DNA of 64,000 bases from Anaerolineae bacterium UTCFX1. Lineage in GTDB: Bacteria > Chloroflexota > Anaerolineae > Anaerolineales > Villigracilaceae. Location of the stretch: assembly GCA_002050275.1 (NCBI GenBank), contig MWTB01000033.1, positions 2,108 through 66,107 on the forward strand, given 5' to 3'. Positions 32,236 to 40,350 of this stretch are shown one piece after another. Numbering within the stretch: the stretch's first letter is position 1; each line of letters starts with the position of its first letter. Made by a program: the position numbers and the translations under genes. The notes under the pieces were generated by a model. That model was not told the DNA's origin, ran no database searches, and saw nothing but the letters and a program-made list of their open reading frames with translations.

Positions 32236-34746
32236 CTACTTGATATTCCCCAACAATCGTGGAAACCAATACCAAAGCAGGTCGCGCGTGGGTTTGCCGT
32301 GAATGGATGCGGATTTATCCTGCAACTCCACCGGCTCGAAGTAGCCGCGGCTGACCAACCCGCTGACCCAGCTGCGCGAATTCATTGCGTTGAGAATCGC
32401 ATCGTAAATATCCACTTGTTGCTGTAGGTCAAGGCTGACAGTGGATATGTCCGCATTGGGACGGTTGAGCGCGGTCCAATCGAGGCAGGCGCCGCCGCTT
32501 GGAATACAACCGGTCGCCGAATATGTGGAAGACGGGTACGAGAGTCCGAGAATGAACGGTTTGCCGGTTTGCGATTGCCATGGCGCGATATTTTCATCGA
32601 GTAACGCGCCGGCGGCAGCGATCATATCTTCTTTGACCGGTATGGAGAGCGCGCTAAGGCTTGCGAACCAGAGTAGATAAACTGCGTCTGCGTCGCGCAG
32701 TATGGCGATCGGCGGGACGAAATCGGCGTTGTTGTACGGCAGGGCGAAGATCACATTGCTGTGCGAATGCTGGCGCGCTTCGGCAATAAGATTCTTCCAG
32801 CGATTTTCTGCGTCGGCGGGAACTCCGCTTGGGCTGCCGTCAGACAATTTTCCGTCTGGCAACGCGGGGAGAATCCAGTCGCCGCCGATGACGATGGCTT
32901 GCGCGCCAGATTGCGCCGCTTGGTCGGCGAAGTGGATGATGAAGTTTCGATACTGTTCGAACCAATTGTTCCACCAAGCAGCGTCGCGCGGAGCATTCTT
33001 CCAAAAGTCGGTGTAGCTTGTTTCAAAACGCGGTTGTGGGAATAACGCAACGTTGAAATTGCGCGCGCGCGCCTCGGTCACCGCTCTAAGCGTGTCGGAC
33101 CAGAACGGGTCTTTGCCGGGCTGCTCGCTAAAGACCAGCGGCGAGATGCGTTGATATGTCCATGAAGGCGCGTAGATCACCCAGTTTGCGCCCAGGCTTT
33201 GAATGTTTTGTAAGGCGATGTCGTTGAAGACCGGCGTGTGTGGATCGTAATAACGCTGATACTCCACTCCTGCCATGAAGCCGCTTCCGCGCGACGGGAT
33301 AGCGGAGGCGACCAGCGTGGTAGGACCGGCGTCGAGGGGCCATGCCCACGAGGCGACGGCGTCGCTGATGCTTTGAGGCGTAAGCGCAGGAGTGACATTT
33401 CTGCCGTGCGCGTTCGGACCGATCGTTTGCGAATCGTCCGCCGAATCGCATTGGGCGTTGCGGCAGAAACGGTAGGTAAATGAACCGGTAATGTTTAGCG
33501 GCCCATATAGTTTGTATACCCAGCGATTTTGCGCTTGTTGCAGCATCGGTATGGGAGGCGACCAGCCTAGCAGAAGATTGAATTGGATATAGATCCGTTC
33601 GGTGGAAGGGGTGTTGGCGGGTACGGTCAGGTCGAATAGAATGGGGGCTTTCGGTCCGGATTGCCACGATTGCACAACGTCTTCAATTACGACGTTTTGA
33701 GTCGGCACAAGGATGCGCCGTGTGACAAAGCGGCTGTCGGAGGTAAATTCAGAATTCCAAAAGCCGTCGCCCATCGTATATTTGTATTGCACGTCTGCGC
33801 CGGCGGGCAGGAGCAACGTGACAGAATAGCGTCCGTCGGCGGTGGGGCTGAGAACGGGCATACGATCTGCAATGGCGCTGAAGCCGGCGCGTTGATCGGA
33901 GAACGTGTTGCCAAGTTGAAGCAAGTTGCCCGCCAAGCGAATCGGTGTGTTCGGTCCGACTGTGCCCGGCGGAACGGAGACCGTGAACGTGACCTGAGTC
34001 AGCGGCGCGCGCTTGACGCCGATTTTTTGCACCGGGGTATTGGAGTTTTCGGCGACCGTTGCGCCTTGTTGAAACGTCCGATAGAGTCCGTCCATGGCGT
34101 AGATCACGAGGTTGTATGCGCCGCCTCGTAGACCGTCTAATTTGAATTGTCCCTGCGAGTCGGTCAGCGTTTGCGCGCCGCCAGCGGCGACGAGGATCTC
34201 GGGGATGGGCGAGCCGCTATCCGCATCTACGATGACGCCGCTAATGCTGCCTGATAATGTGTTTGCTTGTTTGTCCGCCCAACTGCTGACCGTGTCGGTG
34301 ATCTGTGTATGTCCATTGATGTAGAGCAAACGATACCGGATGGGTTCATCGCGATTGGTGTCTTCGTTAATGATAAGTCCGCCGTTCTTGCGCACATAGC
34401 GATAGCGAATGACGGCTTGATCGGGAATATCCAGTTGGGCAGCGTACGTCACGGCATCGAGCGACGACATGGAGTAAGGCGTTGGGTTGTAAGCGAGCCC
34501 GGTGACTTCGTCCACTACGCTCAGATCGAGCGTTTCGCCGGGTAGGAGCGGTTCCGGCAAGCGAACGGTGAACGCAACCTGCGCGCGCGGCGCGGGCGTG
34601 TTGATCGGCTCGAAGGGGGCTGGCGTGCTGGCGCTGGAAGTTGGAAAGATGGGCCATTCGAGCAGCGAAAAAGCGCACGCCTGACTGGTCAGCGAAAGGA
34701 TGATGACGTAGATGAAAAGATGACGCGATACTGCGCGTGACTTCAT
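32236..34746 (-). CDS. Multi-domain secreted lipoprotein with starch-binding-like and TIM-barrel-like parts
   Basis: An 836-residue protein with a signal peptide ending LTSQAC (lipobox-like Cys about 23). Three carbohydrate-binding-like beta domains (VAFTVRLPEPLLPGE; VTFTVSVPPGTVGPNTPIRLAGN with VQYKYTMGDG; LFDLTVPANTPSTERIYIQF) are visible. Between the first two is a carboxypeptidase regulatory-like domain (GSISGVIVDADSGSPIPEIL). From about residue 500 the protein resembles a glycoside-hydrolase barrel: VEYQRYYDPHTPVFND, QSLGANWVIYAPSWTYQR, ARNFNVALFPQPRFE, SGAQAIVIGGDW. No catalytic residue can be fixed. It starts 27 bases after tatC on the same strand and could be made with the Tat operon. 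AGAGGAAAA precedes the ATG. Confidence 0.7.
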   Translation of the reverse strand: MKSRAVSRHLFIYVIILSLTSQACAFSLLEWPIFPTSSASTPAPFEPINTPAPRAQVAFTVRLPEPLLPGETLDLSVVDEVTGLAYNPTPYSMSSLDAVTYAAQLDIPDQAVIRYRYVRKNGGLIINEDTNRDEPIRYRLLYINGHTQITDTVSSWADKQANTLSGSISGVIVDADSGSPIPEILVAAGGAQTLTDSQGQFKLDGLRGGAYNLVIYAMDGLYRTFQQGATVAENSNTPVQKIGVKRAPLTQVTFTVSVPPGTVGPNTPIRLAGNLLQLGNTFSDQRAGFSAIADRMPVLSPTADGRYSVTLLLPAGADVQYKYTMGDGFWNSEFTSDSRFVTRRILVPTQNVVIEDVVQSWQSGPKAPILFDLTVPANTPSTERIYIQFNLLLGWSPPIPMLQQAQNRWVYKLYGPLNITGSFTYRFCRNAQCDSADDSQTIGPNAHGRNVTPALTPQSISDAVASWAWPLDAGPTTLVASAIPSRGSGFMAGVEYQRYYDPHTPVFNDIALQNIQSLGANWVIYAPSWTYQRISPLVFSEQPGKDPFWSDTLRAVTEARARNFNVALFPQPRFETSYTDFWKNAPRDAAWWNNWFEQYRNFIIHFADQAAQSGAQAIVIGGDWILPALPDGKLSDGSPSGVPADAENRWKNLIAEARQHSHSNVIFALPYNNADFVPPIAILRDADAVYLLWFASLSALSIPVKEDMIAAAGALLDENIAPWQSQTGKPFILGLSYPSSTYSATGCIPSGGACLDWTALNRPNADISTVSLDLQQQVDIYDAILNAMNSRSWVSGLVSRGYFEPVELQDKSASIHGKPTRDLLWYWFPRLLGNIK

Positions 34747-34773
34747 GGCGTTTTCCTCTGTTTCGTTCGTGGC

Positions 34774-35649
34774 TTATACCTCGGGCTTAGACTTGCGTTT
34801 CTGGTTGGGCGGCGCGCTTCTTCTACGCATTGCGGCGGCGAGATGGCTTAAGCCGATGCTGGCGAAGTATAACAAGATCATGGGCAACATGACTAACCCC
34901 ATATTCACCGGGTCTACCGTTGGCGTCACCGCTGCAGCGACGATCGCGATCACGACGATCGCCGCTCTCCATTGTTGCGCTAGCGTAGCCGGCGATACTA
35001 TCCCGAGGTAGCTTAGCGCGAAAATAACAAGGGGAAATTCAAAGAAAACGCCGATCCAGGTCATGAGACTTGTAATAAATCCGAAGTATTCTTTTGCCGC
35101 CCAGAATTGCGAAATGGCGGTGAAACTTCCGAGAAAGGGCAGCGCGGCGGGAATCAAGACGAAGTAGGTGAATGCGACCCCGAGGACGAAGAGAAACGAT
35201 GCGGTGGGGATGATCAGCAATGTGTAGCGTTTCTCGCGCGACGACAGACCTTTGGCGGCGAACCACCAGAATTCGAATGCAATATACGGTAGAGAGATGA
35301 TGAAACCGCTCGTCAGCGCGACACGCATGAAGACGCCGATCTCTTCAGTCACTTCGATGGCTTGCAAATTGGGCAATCCGCCTACGGGACGCGCGAGATA
35401 GTCCATTAAGGGCAGCGTGAAATAAAAGGAGACGCCCACAGTCAGCGTCAGACAGAGAACGATTCTTAAGAGATGCCCGCGCAGGTCTTCAATGTGATCC
35501 CAGACTTCTTTTTTATAGCTTTCTTTTGAGTCAGAGGCGAGGAATGCCCAGGCGCGTTTTGTCAATATGAACGGGGTCGCTAGAATACGGTAGGACAGCG
35601 CGAACGGAAAGAGCGCTGCGCGAAATATATTTCGGAACACGTTAGTCAT
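34774..35649 (-). CDS. tatC: Twin-arginine translocase subunit TatC
   Basis: A 291-residue TatC, the substrate-receptor subunit for export of folded proteins. Conserved features: KEVWDHIEDLRGHLLR before the first helix, the FYFTLPLMDYLARP loop, LTSGFIISLPYIAFEFWWF, and six transmembrane helices ending near LLYFASIGLSHL. A 45-residue N-terminal extension precedes the core. The start overlaps the tatA/B stop by 8 bases, so translation is coupled. Confidence 0.95.
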   Translation of the reverse strand: MTNVFRNIFRAALFPFALSYRILATPFILTKRAWAFLASDSKESYKKEVWDHIEDLRGHLLRIVLCLTLTVGVSFYFTLPLMDYLARPVGGLPNLQAIEVTEEIGVFMRVALTSGFIISLPYIAFEFWWFAAKGLSSREKRYTLLIIPTASFLFVLGVAFTYFVLIPAALPFLGSFTAISQFWAAKEYFGFITSLMTWIGVFFEFPLVIFALSYLGIVSPATLAQQWRAAIVVIAIVAAAVTPTVDPVNMGLVMLPMILLYFASIGLSHLAAAMRRRSAPPNQKRKSKPEV

Positions 35650-36010
35650 TTGATGAGAACGGTTCTTCTTTGGGCGCAGCCGCAGAAGAGATATGATCGG
35701 GAGTTTTGGACGGAGATAGCGGCTGAGCGGATGGAGAGATCGGCTTGCGTTCGCGCGGATTTGCGATCTTGAGCAAACTTTGCTCCGCTTCCCAATCTTC
35801 TAAATTCGCTTCGCGCATTAATTTGTTTGGTAGATGGCTAAGTTCATTCGACGCGTTGCGGAACGTCTGCCAAAGTTCGGAACGATTCATTTTATTCAAC
35901 CAGCGTCCTAGTGCGCGCCCTGTTTTTTGCATGTCTTTCGGTCCCAGCGCGATGACGGCAATGACGAGGATGAAGATCAGTTCGGAAAAACCGATGCCGA
36001 AGATTTCCAT
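35642..36010 (-). CDS. Twin-arginine translocase subunit TatA/TatB
   Basis: A 122-residue protein with an N-terminal helix (FGIGFSELIFILVIAVIALGP), the FGP-like hinge, an amphipathic helix (QKTGRALGRWLNKMNR) and a charged tail. The Glu in the membrane helix and the length favour a TatB-like role, but the two types are hard to tell apart by eye. It directly follows nusB and overlaps tatC. Confidence 0.88.
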   Translation of the reverse strand: MEIFGIGFSELIFILVIAVIALGPKDMQKTGRALGRWLNKMNRSELWQTFRNASNELSHLPNKLMREANLEDWEAEQSLLKIANPRERKPISPSAQPLSPSKTPDHISSAAAPKEEPFSSND

Positions 36011-36442
36011 TTATGCCTTCTGCAACGCTTGTCGAATTTCTTGACGACGCTCTGACAGCGAACCAAGCACGCCGTTGACGAAACGCGGCGCTGAATCGGA
36101 GCCGTAGGATTTCGCCAGTTCCACCGCTTCGTTGATCGCCACTTTCATCGGCGTATCGCTGGCGACGACAAGTTCCCATAGTGCAATGCGCAAGATATTG
36201 CGGTCAATTGCGGCGATCTGGTCGAGGGGCCATTCTGGCGCGTAGTTTGCAATGGATTGGTCGAGCGGCTGCGTGAGAGAAAGAACGCCAAAAACGATAC
36301 TGCGAGCGAACTCGGAGAGATCGTCCGGTAAAGGCGCTTCGTTCAGCCGGGCTTGGAAGACTTCGCCGGGCAGATGATTCACCATATCTACTTCGTAAAG
36401 AACTTGCAGGGCGAGCGAACGCGCCCTGGTGCGGGGTTTCAT
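36011..36442 (-). CDS. nusB: Transcription antitermination factor NusB
   Basis: A 143-residue all-helical NusB, which binds boxA RNA with NusE in rRNA antitermination. Family features are RARSLALQVLYEVDMV, LDQIAAIDRNILRIALWEL and the C-terminal PMKVAINEAVELAKSYGSDSAPRFVNGVLG. It overlaps the Asp23 gene by four bases (ATGA) and ends one base before tatA/B, so it is central in a tight operon. Confidence 0.95.
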   Translation of the reverse strand: MKPRTRARSLALQVLYEVDMVNHLPGEVFQARLNEAPLPDDLSEFARSIVFGVLSLTQPLDQSIANYAPEWPLDQIAAIDRNILRIALWELVVASDTPMKVAINEAVELAKSYGSDSAPRFVNGVLGSLSERRQEIRQALQKA

Positions 36443-36795
36443 TGCGACTGCGCTTCTCCGTTATAGTCTATATCTTCCACATGCACTTCGATCGAACCGA
36501 CTTCCATGCCGACGAGTTCCTGCAACGCGCGCGCCACCTGCGCTTGCGCATTGCGGCTGGTCTCGCGGATATCTGCGCCTTCTTTCAACACAAGATGCAG
36601 ATCGGCGGATGCGATATTATCCTCGACATACAACCGCACGCCATTGTGAGTCCCGCGTCTGAAAAGGCGGTTCACTCCGCCGACGACGTTTGCCATGCGG
36701 CTAACGCCCGGCGTACCCAACGCGGAAAGCTTCACGATCGTAAGAAGCGCGTCGGGCGAGATAGTGGTTTTATCAAGAGAGGAGGAGTCTGACAT
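36439..36795 (-). CDS. Asp23/Gls24-family protein
   Basis: A 118-residue protein of the alkaline-shock/Gls24 envelope family. It shows ISPDALLTIVKLSALGTPGVSRMANVVGGV and the repeat-like VEDNIASADLHLVLKEGADI. In Firmicutes these proteins sit next to nusB as here and help the envelope response. AAGGAC lies before the ATG; the end overlaps nusB. Confidence 0.88.
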   Translation of the reverse strand: MSDSSSLDKTTISPDALLTIVKLSALGTPGVSRMANVVGGVNRLFRRGTHNGVRLYVEDNIASADLHLVLKEGADIRETSRNAQAQVARALQELVGMEVGSIEVHVEDIDYNGEAQSQ

Positions 36796-36841
36796 TGAAA
36801 GTCCTTATAATTAGAGGCTAATCTTTAGTCTCTATCCTTCT

Positions 36842-37600
36842 TTACATCATCGCCATGCCGCCATCCACACCAAGCGCTTGACCGGTGATGAACGCGGCTT
36901 GATCGGAGGCGAGGAACGCAACCGCGTACGCGATCTCTTCGGGTTTGCCCTTTCGCGCCAACGGGACTAACTTCAGCGCGGCTTCGAGAGTCTCGGGCGG
37001 CATTGCATCGAGAATTTCGGTATCCACAAAACCGGGCGCAATTGCGTTGACTGTGATATTCCGCGCCGCCACTTCACGCGCCAATGACTTTGTGAAGGCG
37101 ATCTGTCCGCCTTTGGAAGCAGAATAATTTACCTGACCGGGATTCCCCATCTGCCCCGCCACTGAAGCCATGTTGATGATGCGTCCCGTGCGTTTTCGCA
37201 TCATGTGCTTGACCGCGGCTTTCGAGCAGTTAAACGTGGATTTGAGATTCGTCGCGATGACCGAGTCCCAATCCGATTCGGACATCATCATAATCAACGT
37301 ATCTTTCGTGATGCCCGCATTGTTGACGAGGATGCTCAGGTCGCCGAAGGTGTCAATCGCAAACTTGATCAACGTCTCCGCCTGCTTGAAGTCTGACACA
37401 TCCGCTTGAAACGCGGCGGCTTTGCCTCCCGCCGCTTGAACGGCTTTCACCACTTCATCCGCCGCGTCGGGCGATTTGTTGTAATTGACGACCACTGCCG
37501 CGCCGCGCGCCGCAAGTTCGAGCGCCACCGCGCGACCAATCCCGCGCGAGCCGCCGGTCACCACCGCTACTTTGTTTTCAAGCGATAACGAATCTGCCAT
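36842..37600 (-). CDS. fabG: 3-oxoacyl-ACP reductase FabG
   Basis: A 252-residue SDR with all FabG features: cofactor loop VTGGSRGIGRAVA, LVNNAGITKDTLIMMMSE, the catalytic Ser in NMASVAGQMGNPG, YSASKGG, and VAFLASDQAAFITGQALGVDGGM near the end. It reduces beta-ketoacyl-ACP in fatty acid synthesis. TATAAT and GAGGAG precede it on the minus strand. It begins a run with the Asp23, nusB and tat genes (46-base gap). Confidence 0.93.
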   Translation of the reverse strand: MADSLSLENKVAVVTGGSRGIGRAVALELAARGAAVVVNYNKSPDAADEVVKAVQAAGGKAAAFQADVSDFKQAETLIKFAIDTFGDLSILVNNAGITKDTLIMMMSESDWDSVIATNLKSTFNCSKAAVKHMMRKRTGRIINMASVAGQMGNPGQVNYSASKGGQIAFTKSLAREVAARNITVNAIAPGFVDTEILDAMPPETLEAALKLVPLARKGKPEEIAYAVAFLASDQAAFITGQALGVDGGMAMM

Positions 37601-37627
37601 GTGTGAACTCCTCGTGCGAAATTATAC

Positions 37628-37672
37628 ACCGGACTTCGTACTGCGTATTCCGTACTGCGTAATACGCAGTAT
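37628..37672. repeat. Tandem GTACTGCGTA-type repeat upstream of fabG
   Basis: The stretch reads CTTCGTACTGCGTATTCC, then GTACTGCGTAATACGCAG. It is the reverse-strand counterpart of the repeat at 2267-2303 in the glycosyltransferase gene. Confidence 0.5.
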
Positions 37673-37673
37673 G

Positions 37674-38348
37674 TTATTTTTCCAACCCTGTTCCCAACGT
37701 CAACCCTCCACCGAGCGCGATGAATGCCGCGATCAAAAACGCATCCTGCCAAAAGCGGATGGGGAACAGGCGGATCAACGTATCCGAATAGAGGAACAGC
37801 CACGAGTCGCCCTCGAAAAATAATTTATGGAACGCCGTGAAGAAACCCCAAAAGACATTTGGGTTGACAACGATTCCCGCGATGACGATCAAGCCGATGA
37901 CGACTGCCAGCCCCACCATCAACCATCCGCCCCGCCTCAACCCCTGACGGTATGCCTGTTCCCAATGCGCAGTCTTTGACCAAATCCCCAGCGCGAGCAG
38001 AATCGCTAGCATCGCATACCAAACATTCAACGCACCCCGTGTGACGCGCTTCACGTCTCGCATGTGACTCAACTCGCGCTCATTGTATAACGGAGTCCCA
38101 TCGTCGAATTTTAGATCGCCGAGGTAGGAAATGCCCGCGTTGTTGATGAGATACTCCACCGCGTACGGCGCCCACTTCAAACGGTCTTCTTTTGTGAAGC
38201 CATACTCATCGGGAGGAAAGTACGGCATGTTGTATTCGATTTTGAGGAATGTGGTGGTTAACAGCAAGCGCAGTCCCAGCCCGATGAGGGCGAGAGGGAT
38301 GAGGAGGGCGATGATAATAGAAAGGATTTGGAACATTTTGTTTTTCAT
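37674..38348 (-). CDS. TIGR01906-like (DUF1461) membrane protein
   Basis: A 224-residue membrane protein with an N-terminal helix, a soluble loop of about 90 residues (YNMPYFPPDEYGFTKEDRL, YNERELSHMRDVK) and four further helices. The loop and helix order match the TIGR01906 integral membrane family as I recall it; its function is unknown. The ATG at 38348 lies directly beyond a palindromic operator; an in-frame ATG at 38369 overlaps the palindrome and is rejected. Confidence 0.78.
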   Translation of the reverse strand: MKNKMFQILSIIIALLIPLALIGLGLRLLLTTTFLKIEYNMPYFPPDEYGFTKEDRLKWAPYAVEYLINNAGISYLGDLKFDDGTPLYNERELSHMRDVKRVTRGALNVWYAMLAILLALGIWSKTAHWEQAYRQGLRRGGWLMVGLAVVIGLIVIAGIVVNPNVFWGFFTAFHKLFFEGDSWLFLYSDTLIRLFPIRFWQDAFLIAAFIALGGGLTLGTGLEK

Positions 38349-38349
38349 G

Positions 38350-38370
38350 TTTGTCTTATTGTAAGACAAA
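38350..38370 (-). promoter_or_regulatory. Palindromic operator upstream of the DUF1461 gene
   Basis: TTTGTCTTA and TAAGACAAA are exact reverse complements around TTG. The 21 bp cover the predicted transcription start and leader, two bases from the ATG. Confidence 0.65.
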
Positions 38371-38372
38371 TT

Positions 38373-38401
38373 AATGTATTGCGGTACGATCTCTTATTCA
38401 A
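38373..38401 (-). promoter_or_regulatory. Promoter of the DUF1461 gene
   Basis: On the minus strand TTGAAT (38396-38401), a 17-base spacer and TACATT (38373-38378), running directly into the palindrome at 38350-38370. Confidence 0.65.
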
Positions 38402-38472
38402 AAAAACACACCTTGTGGTATAAACAAATTTGCTGACGGGGATTGTTATGCATTATTGAAGGAGGCAGTGAT

Positions 38473-38679
38473 ATGGAAGATCAACAGCATCAATTTACCG
38501 ATAAGGAACTGGAAGTGATTCTCCTATTGCTCGAAGGCAAAAGCACACAGGAGATCGCCTTGCGACTTAGCGTTTCGACGCGTGCAGTCGAACATCGCCT
38601 GACACACATTTTTCAAGAATTGAGCGTAGGCTCGCGAACAGAGGCGGTGTTGAAGCTCACTTACTTGTTCAAAAAGTAA
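38473..38679 (+). CDS. Stand-alone LuxR-type helix-turn-helix protein
   Basis: A 68-residue protein consisting of little more than a GerE/LuxR DNA-binding domain: FTDKELEVILLLLEGKSTQEIALRLSVS, RAVEHRLTHIFQELSVGSRTEAVLKLTYLF. There is no receiver or ligand-binding domain. GGAGG lies before the ATG at 38473; an earlier ATG (38443) lacks one. It opens the A/T-rich island. Its 3' end and flank are duplicated exactly at 40249-40288. It probably regulates the downstream promoters, perhaps through the GATTC..GAATC dyad in the repeat. Confidence 0.88.
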   Translation: MEDQQHQFTDKELEVILLLLEGKSTQEIALRLSVSTRAVEHRLTHIFQELSVGSRTEAVLKLTYLFKK

Positions 38680-38702
38680 CAAGATTCGGGAATCCGTAGT
38701 TG
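38663..38702 (+). repeat. Exact 40-bp repeat, copy 1
   Basis: Covers the last codons of the LuxR-type gene and the following flank, including the dyad GATTCGGGAATC and the first bases of a -35 box. It is identical to 40249-40288. Confidence 0.9.
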
Positions 38703-38728
38703 ACATTGATGTTTGTCGGTGCTATCTT
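38700..38728 (+). promoter_or_regulatory. Promoter 1 of the island
   Basis: TTGACA (38700-38705), 17-base spacer, TATCTT (38723-38728). The -35 box begins inside the 40-bp repeat, as in promoter 2 at 40286-40314. Confidence 0.7.
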
Positions 38729-38772
38729 ATCCCGAGCGAGTTTCTGGAAATTCAATTATGAAAGAGGATTCC

Positions 38773-39354
38773 ATGAGGACGTTGCGAGCTAAGTCAAGGG
38801 TGATCATGTTTACGATAATAACATCGTTCGTTGTAAGTTCTGTCATGGCATCTGGACCAACAAATGCCCTGGCAAGTAAATTGATTTCTCATTCGCCCTT
38901 ATGTAGCGATACAAGTTGTCGGGGGCATGATGTTTATGTAAAACATTGTGAAGGTTCTATTAGCACAATAGCACAGGCGAGCTCCCTAAACAATTATGTT
39001 ACTACTTATCTACGAAAATCAAACACTTGCAATTCGCTTTGGGCAAGAGCGGATAGATTATCATCGTATGCCGGAAACTGGATGCTTTCAGAGGCGCTGG
39101 AATGCGCGAACAATAACTGCATATATAATCTGACAGTTCCTCCATCTAACCCTTCGACCTACTATTACTATTATCCTTGGACCGGAAATCGGCAGACACC
39201 ATCTCCCGGCCGATCTAATTCATGGTATAGCGATATGGTAGCTGGAAGTAAAAAAGCTTGTGCAAGGGGATGGGTATACACTTCGAATCCGTCCAATTAT
39301 GTCACCAATTCAAGTGTTTACAAAGCCTGGGCGTGTAACGATCCGGGTACATAA
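38773..39354 (+). CDS. Exported DUF2690-like cysteine-rich protein
   Basis: A 193-residue exported protein. A signal peptide (residues about 8-34, ending TNALASK) leads into LCSDTSCRGHDVYVKHCEGS, TYLRKSNTCNSLWARADRL and GNWMLSEALECANNNC. This spacing of Cys with a late LWARA segment resembles DUF2690 proteins of actinobacteria, whose function is unknown. A Tyr-rich stretch (YYYYYPWTG) and a C-terminal part follow. AGAGG precedes the ATG at 38773. Codons are rich in A and T compared with the surrounding housekeeping genes. Confidence 0.72.
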   Translation: MRTLRAKSRVIMFTIITSFVVSSVMASGPTNALASKLISHSPLCSDTSCRGHDVYVKHCEGSISTIAQASSLNNYVTTYLRKSNTCNSLWARADRLSSYAGNWMLSEALECANNNCIYNLTVPPSNPSTYYYYYPWTGNRQTPSPGRSNSWYSDMVAGSKKACARGWVYTSNPSNYVTNSSVYKAWACNDPGT

Positions 39355-39391
39355 TGCTGTTCTACTAATTAATAGGAAGGAGTCTATCGAA

Positions 39392-40123
39392 ATGAAAACA
39401 GGCAGAAATAAATTGATTTCTTGGATGGTCATATTTATCTTGATGGTAGTTTCAATTAGCTTTTCAGCTTCAGCATGGTTGCCGATATCAAAGGATGCCT
39501 CTGCCAGTTCGCTTAGAGAAGGTGTTGGCTTAGATTCGCAACTTGCCAACAGTTCCAGCGCTGTGAAGGCAGAGCCTGCTTCATCAAGCGAAAATTTTGT
39601 GATGAAATCTAGTATTAACGGATTAACCGCGGAAGTCACCCAAGTTGATCTAAACCCTGACGCTCCTACGGTGAGCGTTTGTGCTGATGTTCCCACCATT
39701 GCAGACTGGTTGCCGCAATTCTCTGCGGCATATAATGGTCAATCTGTCGGAGTACTGGGATGGATGTTACTTGACCCAAATAATACTACCTATCAGGAAA
39801 AACATCGATGTTATCTTGTTATGCTTTCGACCGAGCACCTAGGCTCAAAGAAAACTTCTGGGACACTTATATTGTCTCTGGATTACTTTGAGACTTCCAT
39901 TCCAGAGAGATTGCCCCTAGATTTGATTGCAAAAGCAAAGGAACGCCTTAAAGATTTGGGTATTGATTTTGAAGTCCAAGATGTCCCGCATGGACAAAAC
40001 TATATCTTTACCAAAAAGCCAGATTTCTACAGTGAAGCAGAAGCTTTCCAAAAGGTGAGAGAGGCTTTGAAAGATACAGTATACGGCCCATGGGTGTTTA
40101 GAATTGATCTAAATCAAAAATAA
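39392..40123 (+). CDS. Exported protein of unknown function (island)
   Basis: A 243-residue protein with one N-terminal hydrophobic helix (SWMVIFILMVVSISFSASAW) that may be a signal peptide or anchor, a Ser/Ala-rich linker, and a C-terminal domain of about 160 residues with two Cys (SVCADVP, RCYLVML). I do not recognise the family. AAGGAG lies about 11 bases before the ATG. It follows the DUF2690-like gene by 37 bases and is followed by a hairpin, so these two genes form the first transcription unit of the island with the LuxR gene. Confidence 0.65.
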   Translation: MKTGRNKLISWMVIFILMVVSISFSASAWLPISKDASASSLREGVGLDSQLANSSSAVKAEPASSSENFVMKSSINGLTAEVTQVDLNPDAPTVSVCADVPTIADWLPQFSAAYNGQSVGVLGWMLLDPNNTTYQEKHRCYLVMLSTEHLGSKKTSGTLILSLDYFETSIPERLPLDLIAKAKERLKDLGIDFEVQDVPHGQNYIFTKKPDFYSEAEAFQKVREALKDTVYGPWVFRIDLNQK

Positions 40124-40149
40124 GTTCGGGTTGGCTTGATTAAAATTGT

Positions 40150-40173
40150 CGGTGCGCTTTCAAAAGCGCACCG
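40150..40173 (+). terminator. Hairpin after the first island unit
   Basis: CGGTGCGCTTT (40150-40160) pairs exactly with AAAGCGCACCG (40163-40173). It lies 27 bases after the stop codon at 40123. The T run is weak. Confidence 0.55.
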
Positions 40174-40265
40174 TTGAGTTTCACGTGGCAAGTATTTATG
40201 AAAAACTGGGGGTAAATTCACTAGCTGGGGCGACCATACAATTGATCCACTTGTTCAAAAAGTAA
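40167..40265 (+). pseudogene. Truncated second copy of the LuxR-type HTH
   Basis: In frame with the TAA at 40263-40265 the DNA reads RTVEFHVASIYEKLGVNSLAG, then ATIQLIHLFKK. This is the last 32 residues of a GerE/LuxR domain. Its ending LFKK and 3' flank are identical in DNA to the intact gene at 38473; the upstream part is diverged, and everything before the last two helices is missing. No start codon is available, so it is a relic left by duplication or deletion. Confidence 0.82.
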
Positions 40266-40288
40266 CAAGATTCGGGAATCCGTAGTTG
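40249..40288 (+). repeat. Exact 40-bp repeat, copy 2
   Basis: Identical to 38663-38702, and placed the same way: end of a LuxR-type reading frame, dyad GATTCGGGAATC, then a -35 box. Confidence 0.9.
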
Positions 40289-40314
40289 TGGTTTGCCTTT
40301 TGTTGCTATATACT
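40286..40314 (+). promoter_or_regulatory. Promoter 2 of the island
   Basis: TTGTGG (40286-40291), 17-base spacer, TATACT (40309-40314). Its position relative to the 40-bp repeat is the same as that of promoter 1, though the DNA after the repeat differs. Confidence 0.65.
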
Positions 40315-40350
40315 CATGTTAGTATCCTGTGATAGAGAGGAGTGAACACT

